From the NCBI RefSeq assembly GCF_016236915.1, contig NZ_JAEHOK010000005.1, positions 62,001 to 126,000 on the forward strand: 64,000 bases of DNA. The letters are read 5' to 3'. The notes beneath the pieces were generated by a model, which was not told the origin of the DNA, did not search any database, and saw only the letters and a list, made by a program, of their open reading frames with translations. Below, in pieces: positions 18,001 to 27,453 of this stretch (position 1 is the first letter of the stretch; each line of letters opens with the position of its first letter). The stretch comes from Salegentibacter maritimus (GTDB lineage: Bacteria > Bacteroidota > Bacteroidia > Flavobacteriales > Flavobacteriaceae). Both the position numbers and the translations under genes were made by a program.

Positions 18001-18282
18001 GATAGGTACCTTCAAAGTGTTGCTTATTTGCGCTTAAAGAACCTTACGCTGGGCTATACTTTGCCTAAAGGACTAATTTCAGATTCTGATGCTACAAAAC
18101 TTCGTATTTACTTTAGTGGAGAAAATATACTTACGTTCTCTCCTTTAACAGATTATATCGATCCAGAGGCAGCAAGTAATTCAGTTAATCTAAACCAACC
18201 CACCACGTCTTCCAACAGGAGTACTGCACAAACGGTACCTTTTAATAAAACCTATTCCCTGGGTGTATCATTTCAATTTTAA
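15013..18282 (+). CDS. SusC/RagA-family TonB-dependent outer-membrane transporter (EEP locus)
   Basis: A 1089-residue transporter with a signal peptide (to about residue 27), a CarboxypepD_reg domain (about 46-115; FQGTVLDEQGIPLPGATVIE), the SusC hallmark LEEVVIVGYG, a plug domain to about 245 (VESISVLKDAGAAAIYGARA) and a 22-strand-type barrel ending in Phe. It imports a ligand captured by the SusD partner 11 bp downstream, using TonB energy. The linked enzymes are two EEP-family hydrolases rather than glycosidases, so the ligand may be phosphorylated or nucleic acid (inference). The ATG at 15013 gives a slightly unusual N-terminus with a long pre-hydrophobic part (TTKIQFFLKKE). Confidence 0.93.
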   Translation: MTTKIQFFLKKEVYLLCLLFIFSEALAFNYKSGSLPGTDNFQQTFQGTVLDEQGIPLPGATVIEKGTSNGTNTDFDGNFSINTTSNDPILEISFMGYTTREVKPEGTSKITVRLAPDQNALEEVVIVGYGETRKENLSTAVSTVNTENIAERPVADVSSSLQGLSPGLNVTQSTGKVGAEPRINIRGFTSINGGTPLILIDGVEGSLSNLNPDDVESISVLKDAGAAAIYGARAAFGVVLVTTKNAKKGNVVVNLGSTMAVNSPTMNTDFVTDPYKAVTIVDESFRNNSGASYTGYNEADMEALYEVSQDPSLARVIIDQRNGRDQYVHYGSTNWWDTFFRDTYPSQIYTGSVSGGSEKINAYFSYRNFQSTGILKVQDDEYQKYNLRGKLDIEATDWLSFSNNMQYNSSEDLEHGGTQYGYRNVWGSMIWVHALPSYMPTNPDGSSLWRTELNNYTIGDGIYASLLQGTSQELTNNSGFSNIASAEIKPFTSLKFNASYAIRRNNYSRYQRSTRIPYSIYPNQIDLMGYDYLNEYRTESKYDALNVYGEYRGSFDKHNLKTVVGYNHETFLTKSISAGKQNLISNDLNSLGLATNNPTANGGASEWALQGLFYRLSYDYDDKYLLEFNGRYDATSRFPSAQRWGFFPSVSAGWVINKENFFNGFAEDTFDLFKIRASYGSLGNQNISDYAYFPTLPTGLYNYAINGNKLNYIESPALNPSQITWEEVNTLNMGVDMALLDNRLSMNFDWFQRDTKGMLAPGATLPAVLGAGSPLENAADLRTKGFELSLTYGDSFKLANDDFDFSITGNLSNSKTKITKFDNPNLSLVDFYEGMTIGELWGYRLDGLFQSEEEIANHADQSFVSNRITSGGGLQPGDVKYLDLNGDGVINEGENTVNNPGDKEIIGNSAPQYLYSFNLSTNWKGFDLSAFFQGVGKQDWYPNSDSRLFWGPYNRPYNSFIRKDLANNMWSPENTDAYFPRNYGYIALGGSLEKVNDRYLQSVAYLRLKNLTLGYTLPKGLISDSDATKLRIYFSGENILTFSPLTDYIDPEAASNSVNLNQPTTSSNRSTAQTVPFNKTYSLGVSFQF

Positions 18283-18293
18283 AAATAAAAGAC

Positions 18294-20030
18294 ATGCATT
18301 ATAAACATATATTATTAATTGTAGTTATTGGTTTTAGCTTGTTTTCATGTAGCCAGGACTTTCTGGATAAAGAACCAATATCAGAGGTGACTACAGAAAA
18401 TTTCTTTGCTACGGCAAGCGACCTGCAATTGTACACAAATGGGTTCTATAGAATGTTTCCTTCTACTTCTATTTACAATGGTGATTCTAAAACCGATAAT
18501 ATTATAGAAATAGAACTTAGTGCTGAGATGAGAGGGGCGCGATTTGTTCCTACATCTGGCGGAGGCTGGAACTGGGCCTATTTACGGGATATCAATTTTT
18601 TTCTTGAAAACTACGAAAGAAGTGATGACGAGGCAGCTAAAAGCCATTATGGAGGGGTAGCTCGTTTTTTTAGGGCCTATTTTTATTTCGAAAAATTACA
18701 ACGCTTTGGAGAAGTGCCATGGTATGATAAAACTATTGATCCGGCAGATGAGGAAACCCTAACAAAGCCCAGGGATTCCCGTCAATTTATTGTAGATAAA
18801 ATTCTAGAAGACCTGGACTGGGCCATTGCAAATATGCAGGCAGATCAACAAGTCTATGAAGTTACTAAGTATGCAGCCCTGGCATTGAAATCGAGAGTGG
18901 GTCTTTATGAGGGTACGTATATGAAATACCGGGATATTGCGGGATATGAGAAATACTTAGAGTCATCTATAAAAGCTTCAGAAGAACTTATAAATAATTC
19001 CCCATATAGTATTTATAGTACAGGAAAACCATTAGAAGATTATGCAAACTTGTTTAACGCTCACGAGGCTATAGATGCTGAAGTAATCCTTGCCAGATCG
19101 TATTCAGAAGCATTGAATATTGGACATAATGTAAACTATTACACAACAACTTCCTCTTATGGAAGACCGGGAATGCCAAAAGACCTGGTAAATAGTTACT
19201 TGAATAAAGATGGATCTCGTTTTACCGATCTGGAAAATTATAATCAAATTGCTTTTACAGAAGAAGTAAATAATCGCGACCCAAGGTTGTCACAAACTAT
19301 AAGAACTCCCGGCTATACCAGAAAAGGCCAGTCTATAGAGTTAGCGCCAAACCTGGGAGCTACTGTTACCGGCTATCAAATCACTAAATATGCTACAGAG
19401 CCCGTTTATGATACGAACGGGCAGTCTATTACCGATTTACCATTATTTAGGTTTGGAGAAGTGGTTTTGAATTATGCCGAAGCAAAGGCTGAATTAAACA
19501 CGCTAAACCAGGAAGACCTGGATGCTTCCCTTAACCTTTTAAAAGCCAGGGTTAATATGCCTAATTTGTCTCTTGAAATGGCAAATAATAATCCAGATGT
19601 TTTTCTTGCCAACCAATACCCTAATGTTAATGGCAGCAATAAAGGAGTGATCCTGGAAATAAGAAGGGAAAGACGTATTGAACTTTATATGGAAGATTTT
19701 AGATGGGACGATGTGGTGCGATGGAAAGCCGGCGAAACTTTAACCCAGGCTATTCGCGGAATGTATTTTCCGGGTGCAGGTGAGTATGATTTAACCGGGG
19801 ACGGAGAAACAAATGTGGTATTATATAATGGCGAACGCCCCGATAATTTGGTGCCCGGAGTGCAGTATTACGAAATTGGTTCTGATATATTTTTAGATGA
19901 TAATGGTTTAATAGAGCCGCACCCAGATTTTGATGAGCGCTCTTTTAATGAAAGTAAAGACTATTTATACCCTATCCCACGATTAGAACTACAATTAAAT
20001 CCAAATCTTGAACAAAACCCTGGCTGGTAA
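18294..20030 (+). CDS. SusD/RagB-family surface lipoprotein (EEP locus)
   Basis: A 578-residue lipoprotein with lipobox LFSC (Cys19) followed by SQDFLDKEP, the usual SusD start. The tetratricopeptide-like core is recognisable from RDINFFLENY, RFFRAYFYFEKLQRFGEVPW and the C-terminal RRERRIELYMEDFRWDDVVRW segment. SusD proteins sit on the cell surface as a lid on SusC and bind the substrate. The stop overlaps the ATG of the next gene (TAATG), which indicates translational coupling to the first EEP enzyme. Confidence 0.94.
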   Translation: MHYKHILLIVVIGFSLFSCSQDFLDKEPISEVTTENFFATASDLQLYTNGFYRMFPSTSIYNGDSKTDNIIEIELSAEMRGARFVPTSGGGWNWAYLRDINFFLENYERSDDEAAKSHYGGVARFFRAYFYFEKLQRFGEVPWYDKTIDPADEETLTKPRDSRQFIVDKILEDLDWAIANMQADQQVYEVTKYAALALKSRVGLYEGTYMKYRDIAGYEKYLESSIKASEELINNSPYSIYSTGKPLEDYANLFNAHEAIDAEVILARSYSEALNIGHNVNYYTTTSSYGRPGMPKDLVNSYLNKDGSRFTDLENYNQIAFTEEVNNRDPRLSQTIRTPGYTRKGQSIELAPNLGATVTGYQITKYATEPVYDTNGQSITDLPLFRFGEVVLNYAEAKAELNTLNQEDLDASLNLLKARVNMPNLSLEMANNNPDVFLANQYPNVNGSNKGVILEIRRERRIELYMEDFRWDDVVRWKAGETLTQAIRGMYFPGAGEYDLTGDGETNVVLYNGERPDNLVPGVQYYEIGSDIFLDDNGLIEPHPDFDERSFNESKDYLYPIPRLELQLNPNLEQNPGW

Positions 20031-20899
20031 TGAAGAAAATTTTAAGTATAGCTTTCTTATTGATAAGTATCCTGGGAAATGCACAGAAAGCAGATAATAG
20101 CTTAATGCTTGCGTCATATAATATAAGATGGAATAGCCCCGATGACGGGGTTAACAAATGGGAAAATAGAAAAGAATGGCTTGCAAAAAGTATCAGGTTT
20201 TTTGAAATAGACATTGTAGGGGCACAGGAAGTAACCTACCCTCAATTAATGGATATGGAAAAACTGCTTCCCAATTATCACTTTATTGGAGAAGGTAGGG
20301 ATGGCGGAAAAAAAGGCGAGCACAGTCCTATTTTTTATGCCAAAGATCGGTTTGAGGTATTGGATAGTAATACATTTTGGCTTTCAGAAACCCCAAAAGT
20401 TACCGCTTCAAAAGGATGGGATGCCGCTTTACCTCGTATAGTTACCTGGGCGAAATTTAAAGACAAAAAAGAGGGCAAAACCTTCTACTTTTTTAATACC
20501 CATTTTGATCATAAAGGGGCGATAGCAAGAAAGGAGAGTGCTGAGTTGATAGCGGCTAAAATTAAAGAGATTGCTGGGAATGAACCCGTAGTACTTTCGG
20601 GCGATTTTAATATTGCACCAGATTCTGCACCCTATAGAACTTTAATAAAACGGCAATTGGAAGATAGTTTTCTTAATCTAGATAAGGAACAAATATATAC
20701 TCCCGGTTATACATTTAATAGTTGGGATATAACAGCAAGTGGAGATCGTTATAGAATAGATTACATATTTTATAAAGGAGAAGATTTGTTTCCGGTAAAA
20801 TACCATGTATTGGATGGGCAAAGAGGAGAGCGTTTTATTTCCGACCATTTTCCTGTTATAGTAAAGTTTGAATGGAAAGTTTCTTCAAAAGAAAATTAA
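20030..20899 (+). CDS. Secreted endonuclease/exonuclease/phosphatase (EEP) family hydrolase 1
   Basis: A 289-residue metal-dependent phosphoesterase with a signal peptide (to about GNAQ, residue 19). All EEP active-site blocks are visible: SYNIRWN with the Asn, GAQEV with the metal-binding Glu, NTHFDH, LSGDFNIAP with Asp and Asn, and ISDHFPVI with the final Asp-His pair. Family members cleave DNA/RNA, phosphoinositides, sphingomyelin or other phosphodiesters and monoesters; the substrate cannot be named here. The start codon overlaps the SusD stop, so it is part of the transport operon and probably acts in the periplasm or at the surface. Confidence 0.88.
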   Translation: MKKILSIAFLLISILGNAQKADNSLMLASYNIRWNSPDDGVNKWENRKEWLAKSIRFFEIDIVGAQEVTYPQLMDMEKLLPNYHFIGEGRDGGKKGEHSPIFYAKDRFEVLDSNTFWLSETPKVTASKGWDAALPRIVTWAKFKDKKEGKTFYFFNTHFDHKGAIARKESAELIAAKIKEIAGNEPVVLSGDFNIAPDSAPYRTLIKRQLEDSFLNLDKEQIYTPGYTFNSWDITASGDRYRIDYIFYKGEDLFPVKYHVLDGQRGERFISDHFPVIVKFEWKVSSKEN

Positions 20900-20964
20900 T
20901 ATGAAAATTAGACGATTAACAGTAAATTACTGCGCTGTAAGCCAAGGAGGCCTTACATAAAAAT

Positions 20965-21012
20965 TTTTTGAATTTCGAGACAAACCTGAAATACAAAATC
21001 TCGATTATCGAA
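20965..21012. repeat. Dispersed repeat element between the two EEP genes
   Basis: The reverse strand of this segment (TCGATAATCGAGATTTTG..., later TCTCGAAATTCAAAAA) aligns with 45385-45440 (TCGAGAATCGAGGTTTGT..., later TTCGAATTTCAAAATT). The similarity is imperfect but extends over about 45 bases. Function unknown. Confidence 0.4.
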
Positions 21013-21028
21013 GTAAATTTTTAAATCT

Positions 21029-21862
21029 ATGAAATATCAAATTTGGATATTGATAATGGGAGCTACTGCTTTTGCAGTGGCTTCCTTTGTAATATTCCCA
21101 TCGTATACAATGAATTCTATGACCACTAAAAGCAAAAAACAGAGCGATCTTCGCGTAATGTCTTATAATATTCATCATGCCAATCCTCCGTCGCAAAAAG
21201 ATAGTATTGATATTGAAGCAATTGTAAATACTATAAAAAAGCAAGATCCAGACCTGGTGGCACTACAGGAAATAGATGAGAATACCGAAAGATCGGGCCC
21301 AGGTAATCAGGCCGAAATAATCGCCAAAAAATTGAAAATGAATTTTTTCTTTGGAAAGGCTATAGATTTCGAAGGCGGATCTTATGGCGTGGCCATACTT
21401 TCTAAATATCCTTTACAGGAAGAAAAAGTTTATAAATTACCAACCAATCCTGGCACCGGGGGAGAATCCAGGGTTTTGGCACTGGCCCAGGTTAAGCTTC
21501 CAAATGGAAAGTTTTTGAAATTTGGATCTACACACCTTGATGCGCAAAAAGAAAATACCAATCGCGTTCTTCAAATTAAAGAAATAGCTGAAATTTCTTC
21601 AAAAGAAGAATTGCCCCTAATAATAGCAGGAGATTTTAATGCTTCTCCCGGCTCTAAAGTAATAAACTTATTGGATGAGGAACTTACAAGAACCTGCAAT
21701 AATTGCGAGCCTACAATCCCGGTTAATAATCCTTTAAGGGCAATAGATTTCATAACTTATGCTCCAAAACAGAGCTTTTTGATGAAGGACCATAAAGTAA
21801 TTGATGAAACCTACGCTTCCGACCATTTACCGGTAATGGCTACCTTAAAAATTAACTTTTAA
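21029..21862 (+). CDS. Membrane-anchored or secreted EEP-family hydrolase 2
   Basis: A 277-residue second member of the EEP superfamily, with an N-terminal hydrophobic segment (IWILIMGATAFAVASFVIF) that acts as a signal or anchor. The catalytic blocks are present: SYNIHHA, VALQEIDE, STHLDA, IAGDFNASPG and YASDHLPVMA. It contains a CNNCEP motif that could form a disulfide. Its sequence differs clearly from the first EEP enzyme, so the pair may act in succession on one substrate. It lies 129 bp after the first EEP gene, separated by a small repeat, and may be in the same transcript. Confidence 0.86.
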   Translation: MKYQIWILIMGATAFAVASFVIFPSYTMNSMTTKSKKQSDLRVMSYNIHHANPPSQKDSIDIEAIVNTIKKQDPDLVALQEIDENTERSGPGNQAEIIAKKLKMNFFFGKAIDFEGGSYGVAILSKYPLQEEKVYKLPTNPGTGGESRVLALAQVKLPNGKFLKFGSTHLDAQKENTNRVLQIKEIAEISSKEELPLIIAGDFNASPGSKVINLLDEELTRTCNNCEPTIPVNNPLRAIDFITYAPKQSFLMKDHKVIDETYASDHLPVMATLKINF

Positions 21863-22007
21863 TACTTTTTAAATCGCCGGGTATATGACCAACCCGGGCC
21901 TTTAAACCGGTGCAAAAAATATGATTTGAATCAGCATAGCATATTTTAGCGCTTTATTAATTTTTGGATTATCGCTCAATTAGCTAATTTAATTTTTAAA
22001 TTAAAAT

Positions 22008-24698
22008 ATGACTAAAATGAGCCAAAAGACTACTGCGATCTCCTTTGATAAAGTTTGGAGAGATATGGAATTCCTAACCAATTGTTTCCGGCAGGTGCTA
22101 AAAGAACTTGGGCAAGAAGAGCTTGCGAATTTACTTTCGCCTAATGGCTCTAAAAAGAAACTTCCCGATGATATAAAACTGGAGAAAAAACAGGTTCAGG
22201 TATTAAGTATGTACTTACAGCTTATGAATTTAGTAGAAGAAAATGCAGCTGTACAATATCGTAGAAAACTTGTAGATAATAATGGAATGCAAGCCATTAG
22301 GGGTTCCTGGAGCGAGACTTTTCAAAGATGGAAATCACAGGGACTTTCCAAGGAGCAGATGCAGGAAATTATGGGGAAGATAAAAGTAACGCCGGTTCTA
22401 ACGGCCCACCCTACTGAGGCCAAAAGGATTTCTATCCTGGAATTACACCGCGAAATCTACCTTAAGCTCATTAAATTGGAAAATACTGCCTATTCATTGG
22501 CAGAAAGAAAGCTGATAGGTAACGATATCATGACGCTGCTTGAAAGGTGGTGGAGAACAGGGGAGGTATATTTGGAAAAACCCACAGTAGAAAAAGAACG
22601 GAATAACGTGGTACACTACCTAAGTAAAGTTTTTCCATTAGCGCTTAAAAAAACCGATCTTCAGCTTAAGCAAAGTTGGACAGAAATGGGGTTTGACCCC
22701 CAAAAGCTTGTATACCCCCGCTTGCAATTTGGCTCGTGGGTGGCGGGAGATCGTGATGGCCATCCCTATGTAACTGCTGCTATTACCGAAGATACTCTGT
22801 TAGAGCAAAGAAAAACAGCCCTGGAGCTTATTTATAACCAGTTGAATGAGCTTGTGGCCCACCTAAGTTTTTCAAAAAAACGAAATCCTATTCCCAGTGT
22901 TTTAAATAAAGCTATAGATAATAAATTGCATCTTTTAGGGGCTGTGGGACAAGAAGCGGCAGAAAGAAACCCCTACGAGCCCTGGAGACAGTTTCTGGCA
23001 CTAATGCTGCTGCAATTAAGCAACACAATGCAGGATCAAAACCCGCATAATCAAAAGGTTTACAATAGTCCCGAAGAATTTTTGGAAGATTTACGGGTGC
23101 TAAAGTCTTCGCTACTCGAAATAGGTGCCAAAAGAATCGTGGAAGACCTTATCTTCCCTACTGAACGATTACTGGAATGTTTTGGATTTCATTTGGCTCG
23201 TTTAGATATACGGCAAAACAGCGAATTCCATGATAAGGCGATGGAGCAAATTTTAAAGGCTACCTACCCTGAACTTCCCGAATATAGAACCTGGGATGAG
23301 GATAGAAAAATTGAATTTTTAACCGAAGAATTAAAAACCAACAGGCCTTTCGGTATCGCCGGTAAATCTTTTGGAGTCGAGGCAGACAAAGTGCTGGATT
23401 GTTATCGTGTTGTAAGAAATCATTCTGAAAAATATGGTGCCCAGGGTATAGGCGCTTTTATAATAAGTATGACCCGCGGGTTAAGTGACCTGCTTTTGGT
23501 GTATGTGCTAATGAGAGAAGCCGGTCTTAACCCTAATACTTTTCAGGTAGTACCTTTATTTGAGACTATAGACGATTTGTTGATTTCGGATAAAGTTATG
23601 GATAGCTTTTTAAAACATCCTGCCTACAAAAAAGCTAAAGATAGCGTACAGGAAGTGATGCTGGGCTATAGCGACAGTAATAAAGACGGGGGAATTATTG
23701 CCAGTAGATGGCATATTTACCAGGCCGAGGAGTCACTTTCTAAAATCGCAAAAGAAAATAAGCTACGCTTTAAATTCTTCCACGGAATTGGAGGTACAAT
23801 AAGCAGGGGTGGAGGTAAATATCATCGTTTTCTTGAAAGTATGCCACCCGGAAGCCTTAGTGGCGAAATAAAATTAACAGTACAGGGAGAAACTATTTCC
23901 CAGCAATTTGCCAACCGACTTACAGCTAGTTATAATTTAGAGATGTTACTATCGGGTACTGCTTTGCAAACGGGTTATACTTGCTTTCCACAGCGTGCAG
24001 CCACCTATCCTGTAGCAGCTTTGCGAAAATTGGCTGAGTATTCTAAGGAGAAATATCAGGGCTTAATAAAACACCCTTCTTTTCTGGAATTTTATGGAGA
24101 GGCAACTCCTATAGATGTATTGGAAATGAGTAAAATAGGGTCTCGCCCTGCACGTAGAACTGGCACAAGAACTCTAGGAGATTTACGCGCCATTCCGTGG
24201 GTTTTCAGCTGGAACCAATCCAGGTTCAATATCACAGGTTGGTTTGGGATGGGATACGCCTTGCGAAAACTTAAAGAAGAGGATAATAAAAGCTATGTTC
24301 AACTTAAAGAATTTTCAGACAAATGGCCTTTGCTACGCTATATTCTTATTCAGGTGGAAACAAACCTCCTAAACGCCTCACCAGGTATTATGGAGCTTTA
24401 TGCTAATTTGGTGAATGATGATAAAGTAAGACAGGAACTTACATCAATAATTAAAACCGAACATTCTGAGAGCCTTGAGCAAATAGCGGCTATGTTTAAC
24501 AACAGCAGGGAAAATCGCCGCCAAAGTTTACTGGATAACCTTAACCGAAGAGAAGATGCCCTAATGGCACTGCACCATTTGCAAATTAAAAACCTTGAAC
24601 AATGGAGGTGCAGCAAGGACCCTAAGAATGATAGTCAAGTAACACTTTTACTGGAAATAACCACGGCCCTTGCTAGCGGACTTAAAAATACAGGTTGA
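22008..24698 (+). CDS. ppc: Phosphoenolpyruvate carboxylase
   Basis: An 896-residue enzyme that carboxylates PEP to oxaloacetate, refilling the TCA cycle. The catalytic motifs are intact: TAHPTEAKR with His134, GYSDSNKDGG, and FHGIGGTISRGGG. Length matches bacterial PEPC. The N-terminal ATG at 22008 is used here; a second ATG at 22017 is possible. It is convergent with the sdh genes (13 bp between stops). Together with the PEP carboxykinase 8 kb downstream, it could set the direction of PEP/oxaloacetate flux. Confidence 0.96.
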   Translation: MTKMSQKTTAISFDKVWRDMEFLTNCFRQVLKELGQEELANLLSPNGSKKKLPDDIKLEKKQVQVLSMYLQLMNLVEENAAVQYRRKLVDNNGMQAIRGSWSETFQRWKSQGLSKEQMQEIMGKIKVTPVLTAHPTEAKRISILELHREIYLKLIKLENTAYSLAERKLIGNDIMTLLERWWRTGEVYLEKPTVEKERNNVVHYLSKVFPLALKKTDLQLKQSWTEMGFDPQKLVYPRLQFGSWVAGDRDGHPYVTAAITEDTLLEQRKTALELIYNQLNELVAHLSFSKKRNPIPSVLNKAIDNKLHLLGAVGQEAAERNPYEPWRQFLALMLLQLSNTMQDQNPHNQKVYNSPEEFLEDLRVLKSSLLEIGAKRIVEDLIFPTERLLECFGFHLARLDIRQNSEFHDKAMEQILKATYPELPEYRTWDEDRKIEFLTEELKTNRPFGIAGKSFGVEADKVLDCYRVVRNHSEKYGAQGIGAFIISMTRGLSDLLLVYVLMREAGLNPNTFQVVPLFETIDDLLISDKVMDSFLKHPAYKKAKDSVQEVMLGYSDSNKDGGIIASRWHIYQAEESLSKIAKENKLRFKFFHGIGGTISRGGGKYHRFLESMPPGSLSGEIKLTVQGETISQQFANRLTASYNLEMLLSGTALQTGYTCFPQRAATYPVAALRKLAEYSKEKYQGLIKHPSFLEFYGEATPIDVLEMSKIGSRPARRTGTRTLGDLRAIPWVFSWNQSRFNITGWFGMGYALRKLKEEDNKSYVQLKEFSDKWPLLRYILIQVETNLLNASPGIMELYANLVNDDKVRQELTSIIKTEHSESLEQIAAMFNNSRENRRQSLLDNLNRREDALMALHHLQIKNLEQWRCSKDPKNDSQVTLLLEITTALASGLKNTG

Positions 24699-24711
24699 TG
24701 AGCGTTTAAAA

Positions 24712-25461
24712 TTATTTTTTAAACAGGAGTTTTGCCCGGTTATATTCGTAGTTCATCCTTGCAATGTTGAGCACAGAAATATTTTCCGGGCATTCCACCT
24801 GGCAGGCTTCAGTATTGCTGCAGTGTCCAAAGCCTTCCTCTTCCATCTTATCTACCATGGTAAGTGTTCTGGTAGCGCTTTCTTTTTCACCTTGTGGTAA
24901 ACGTGCCAAATGCGTGATCTTGGCCCCGGTAAACAGGGCTGCACTGGAATTTTTACAACTTGCTACACAAGCCCCACAACCAATACAGGCGGCTGCGTCA
25001 AAAGCATCTTCTGCTTCCTGATGGGTAATAGGAATACTATTGGCTTCGGGAGCCTGGCCAGTATCTACAGAAACATATCCTCCAGATGCGATAATATTGT
25101 CTAAAGAAGAACGATCTACTTTTAGGTCGCGCACCACCGGAAAAGCATTTGCTTTAAAGGGTTCTACATAAATAGTATCGCCGTCTTTAAATTCGCGCAT
25201 ATGCAATTGGCATGTAGTTGTGTTTTTAAGAGGGCCATGGGCTATTCCATTTATCATTATTCCGCATTGTCCACAAATGCCTTCCCGGCAATCATGATCA
25301 AACTCTACTGCAGGATTCCCTTCTTTTACCAGCTGGTTATTGAGCATGTCCAGCATTTCCAGGAAAGACATATCCCTGTTCACATTTTCTAAAATATATT
25401 CGCAAAACCTACCTTTATCCTGTTGGTTTTTTTGTCGCCAAACTTTTAAAATGATCTTCAT
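24712..25461 (-). CDS. sdhB: Succinate dehydrogenase/fumarate reductase iron-sulfur subunit
   Basis: A 249-residue electron-transfer subunit of complex II. It has the 2Fe-2S cysteines (Cys58, Cys63, Cys66, Cys84 in CREGICGQCG and TTTC) and the C-terminal clusters CIGCGACVASC and CQVECPEN. It passes electrons from SdhA to the membrane cytochrome b. It is the last gene of the sdhCAB order, 69 bp after sdhA, on the minus strand. The three-subunit layout with a single cytochrome is the usual one in Bacteroidota. Confidence 0.96.
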   Translation of the reverse strand: MKIILKVWRQKNQQDKGRFCEYILENVNRDMSFLEMLDMLNNQLVKEGNPAVEFDHDCREGICGQCGIMINGIAHGPLKNTTTCQLHMREFKDGDTIYVEPFKANAFPVVRDLKVDRSSLDNIIASGGYVSVDTGQAPEANSIPITHQEAEDAFDAAACIGCGACVASCKNSSAALFTGAKITHLARLPQGEKESATRTLTMVDKMEEEGFGHCSNTEACQVECPENISVLNIARMNYEYNRAKLLFKK

Positions 25462-25530
25462 CCCGATAATTTTAATTTATTATTTTTTTAAACTTTCTTT
25501 CTGCTAAAAACCGGCTAAAGAAGTAAATAA

Positions 25531-27453
25531 CTATTTATAACTTCTTATGGTTGGGGTTACTGTTGAAAAGACCAGGGGCTCTTTTTTTAGATTTGGAGCA
25601 GAAATATTTCCGGTCCATTCCCAGGCTGCAGAATAACAAAATTTTTCATCGTCTCTTTTTGCTTCTCCTTCTTCTGTTTGATGTTCTGCTCTAAAGTGGG
25701 CACCACAAGATTCTTCTCGTTGCAGGGCATCTATACACATAAGTTCTGCCAGCTCCATATAATCTGCAACTCTACCGGCCTTTTCCAGCTCGCTATTAAC
25801 CTCATTGGCATTGCCGGGAACCATAAGGTCTTCTTTAAATTCATTTCTTATTCTACGTATATTTTGAATTGCTTCTTCCAGGCCTTTTTTTGTACGAAGC
25901 AGGCCGCATTTATCATATAATTCCCGGCCCAAAATTTTATGAAAGTCTTCTGCTGTTCGTTTTCCTTTACAGTTTAAAAAATTTTGCATTTGTTTGTGTA
26001 TATTTTTTTCGGCTTCTGTAAAGGCCGGATGATCTGTTTCAGGTTTTGGAACCTCTGTCTCATTTGCCAGGTAATTTTGCAGTGTATATGGCAACACAAA
26101 GTATCCATCAACACAGGCTTGTAATAAAGAGTTGGCACCCAACCTGTTTGCACCGTGGTCTGAAAAATTTGCTTCACCTATAGCAAAAAGCCCGGGAATG
26201 GAAGTCATAAGTTCATAATCTACCCAAAGACCACCCATAGAGAAATGGGCTGCCGGTGAAATTTTCATCGGTTCCCGGTATGCATCGGTTCCTGTAATCT
26301 TTTGGTACATAGTGAACAGGTTTCCGTAGCGTTCAGCAATAACATCTTTGCCGTATTCATTAAGAGCTTTGGAAAAATCGAGGTAGACGGCATTCTTTAA
26401 AGGCCCTATTCCTTTTCCCAAATCTATTTGTTCTTTGGCAGCCCTGGATGCAATATCTCTGGGGGCAAGGTTACCAAAAGACGGGTATTTTCGCTCCAGG
26501 TAGTAATCTCTTTCTTCTTCAGGAATTTCTCCGGGAGCTCGTGTATCGTTTTTTGCCCTGGGTACCCATATCCTTCCATCGTTTCGAAGAGATTCGCTCA
26601 TTAAAGTTAATTTTGATTGATATTCACCGCTTTGGGGCAGGCAGGTAGGGTGAATTTGAGTCCAACTGGGATTTGCCATATAGGCTCCTTTTTTATGCGC
26701 CCGCCATATAGCCGAAGCATTGCAGCCCATGGCCAGTGTAGAAAGATAATAGATCTTACCAAAGCCTCCGGTAGCAAGTACTACGGTATGTGCAGCATGT
26801 CGTTCAATTTCTCCGGTGTCCAGGTTACGGGCAATAATTCCACGAGCCTTGCCATCTATTAAAACCAGGTCTAGCATTTCATGACGGCTATAGAGCTTTA
26901 CTTTTCCTTTATTTTGTTGCCTTAGTAATGCCTGGTAAGATCCAAGTAGTAATTGCTGCCCGGTTTGTCCGCGGGCATAAAAAGTTCGGGAAACCTGTAC
27001 CCCACCAAAAGATCGGTTCCTTAAATATCCGCCATATTCCCTTCCAAAAGGAACGCCCTGGGCCACCGCCTGGTCTATAAGATTTACAGAACATTCGGCC
27101 AGCCTATATGTATTGGCTTCCCGGGATCTAAAATCCCCTCCTTTTATAGTATCGTAGAACATTCGGTATATGTTATCACCGTCATTCTTGTAATTCTTTG
27201 CCGCATTTACTCCTCCCTGTGCAGCTACAGAATGTGCCCTTCTCGCGGAATCCTGAAAACAAAAACTTTTTACATTATATCCCATTTCTGCAAGGGAAGC
27301 GGCGGCAGATGCCCCTGCCAAGCCGGTGCCAACCACTATTACCTCAAACTTTTTTCGGTTATTGGGGCTCACTAATTTTGCTGACGCCTTGTAATTGCTC
27401 CATTTTTCAGCTAGAGGTCCTTTCGGTACTTTGGTGTTTGTTATTGTGTTCAT
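25531..27453 (-). CDS. sdhA: Succinate dehydrogenase/fumarate reductase flavoprotein subunit
   Basis: A 640-residue catalytic subunit that oxidises succinate to fumarate (or the reverse). The dinucleotide motif [12 protein letters not shown] (from residue 41), [11 protein letters not shown] with the FAD-linked His74, and the substrate-domain [11 protein letters not shown] are all present. The ATG overlaps the sdhC stop by four bases, so the two are translationally coupled. Length and N-terminal extension fit the Bacteroidota type of complex II. Confidence 0.97.
   Translation of the reverse strand: MNTITNTKVPKGPLAEKWSNYKASAKLVSPNNRKKFEVIVVGTGLAGASAAASLAEMGYNVKSFCFQDSARRAHSVAAQGGVNAAKNYKNDGDNIYRMFYDTIKGGDFRSREANTYRLAECSVNLIDQAVAQGVPFGREYGGYLRNRSFGGVQVSRTFYARGQTGQQLLLGSYQALLRQQNKGKVKLYSRHEMLDLVLIDGKARGIIARNLDTGEIERHAAHTVVLATGGFGKIYYLSTLAMGCNASAIWRAHKKGAYMANPSWTQIHPTCLPQSGEYQSKLTLMSESLRNDGRIWVPRAKNDTRAPGEIPEEERDYYLERKYPSFGNLAPRDIASRAAKEQIDLGKGIGPLKNAVYLDFSKALNEYGKDVIAERYGNLFTMYQKITGTDAYREPMKISPAAHFSMGGLWVDYELMTSIPGLFAIGEANFSDHGANRLGANSLLQACVDGYFVLPYTLQNYLANETEVPKPETDHPAFTEAEKNIHKQMQNFLNCKGKRTAEDFHKILGRELYDKCGLLRTKKGLEEAIQNIRRIRNEFKEDLMVPGNANEVNSELEKAGRVADYMELAELMCIDALQREESCGAHFRAEHQTEEGEAKRDDEKFCYSAAWEWTGNISAPNLKKEPLVFSTVTPTIRSYK

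Noticed and set aside
20901-20960. Short open frame of 19 codons after the first EEP gene
   Set aside because: Too short, no homology or motif, and it lies in a gap that contains a repeat element.
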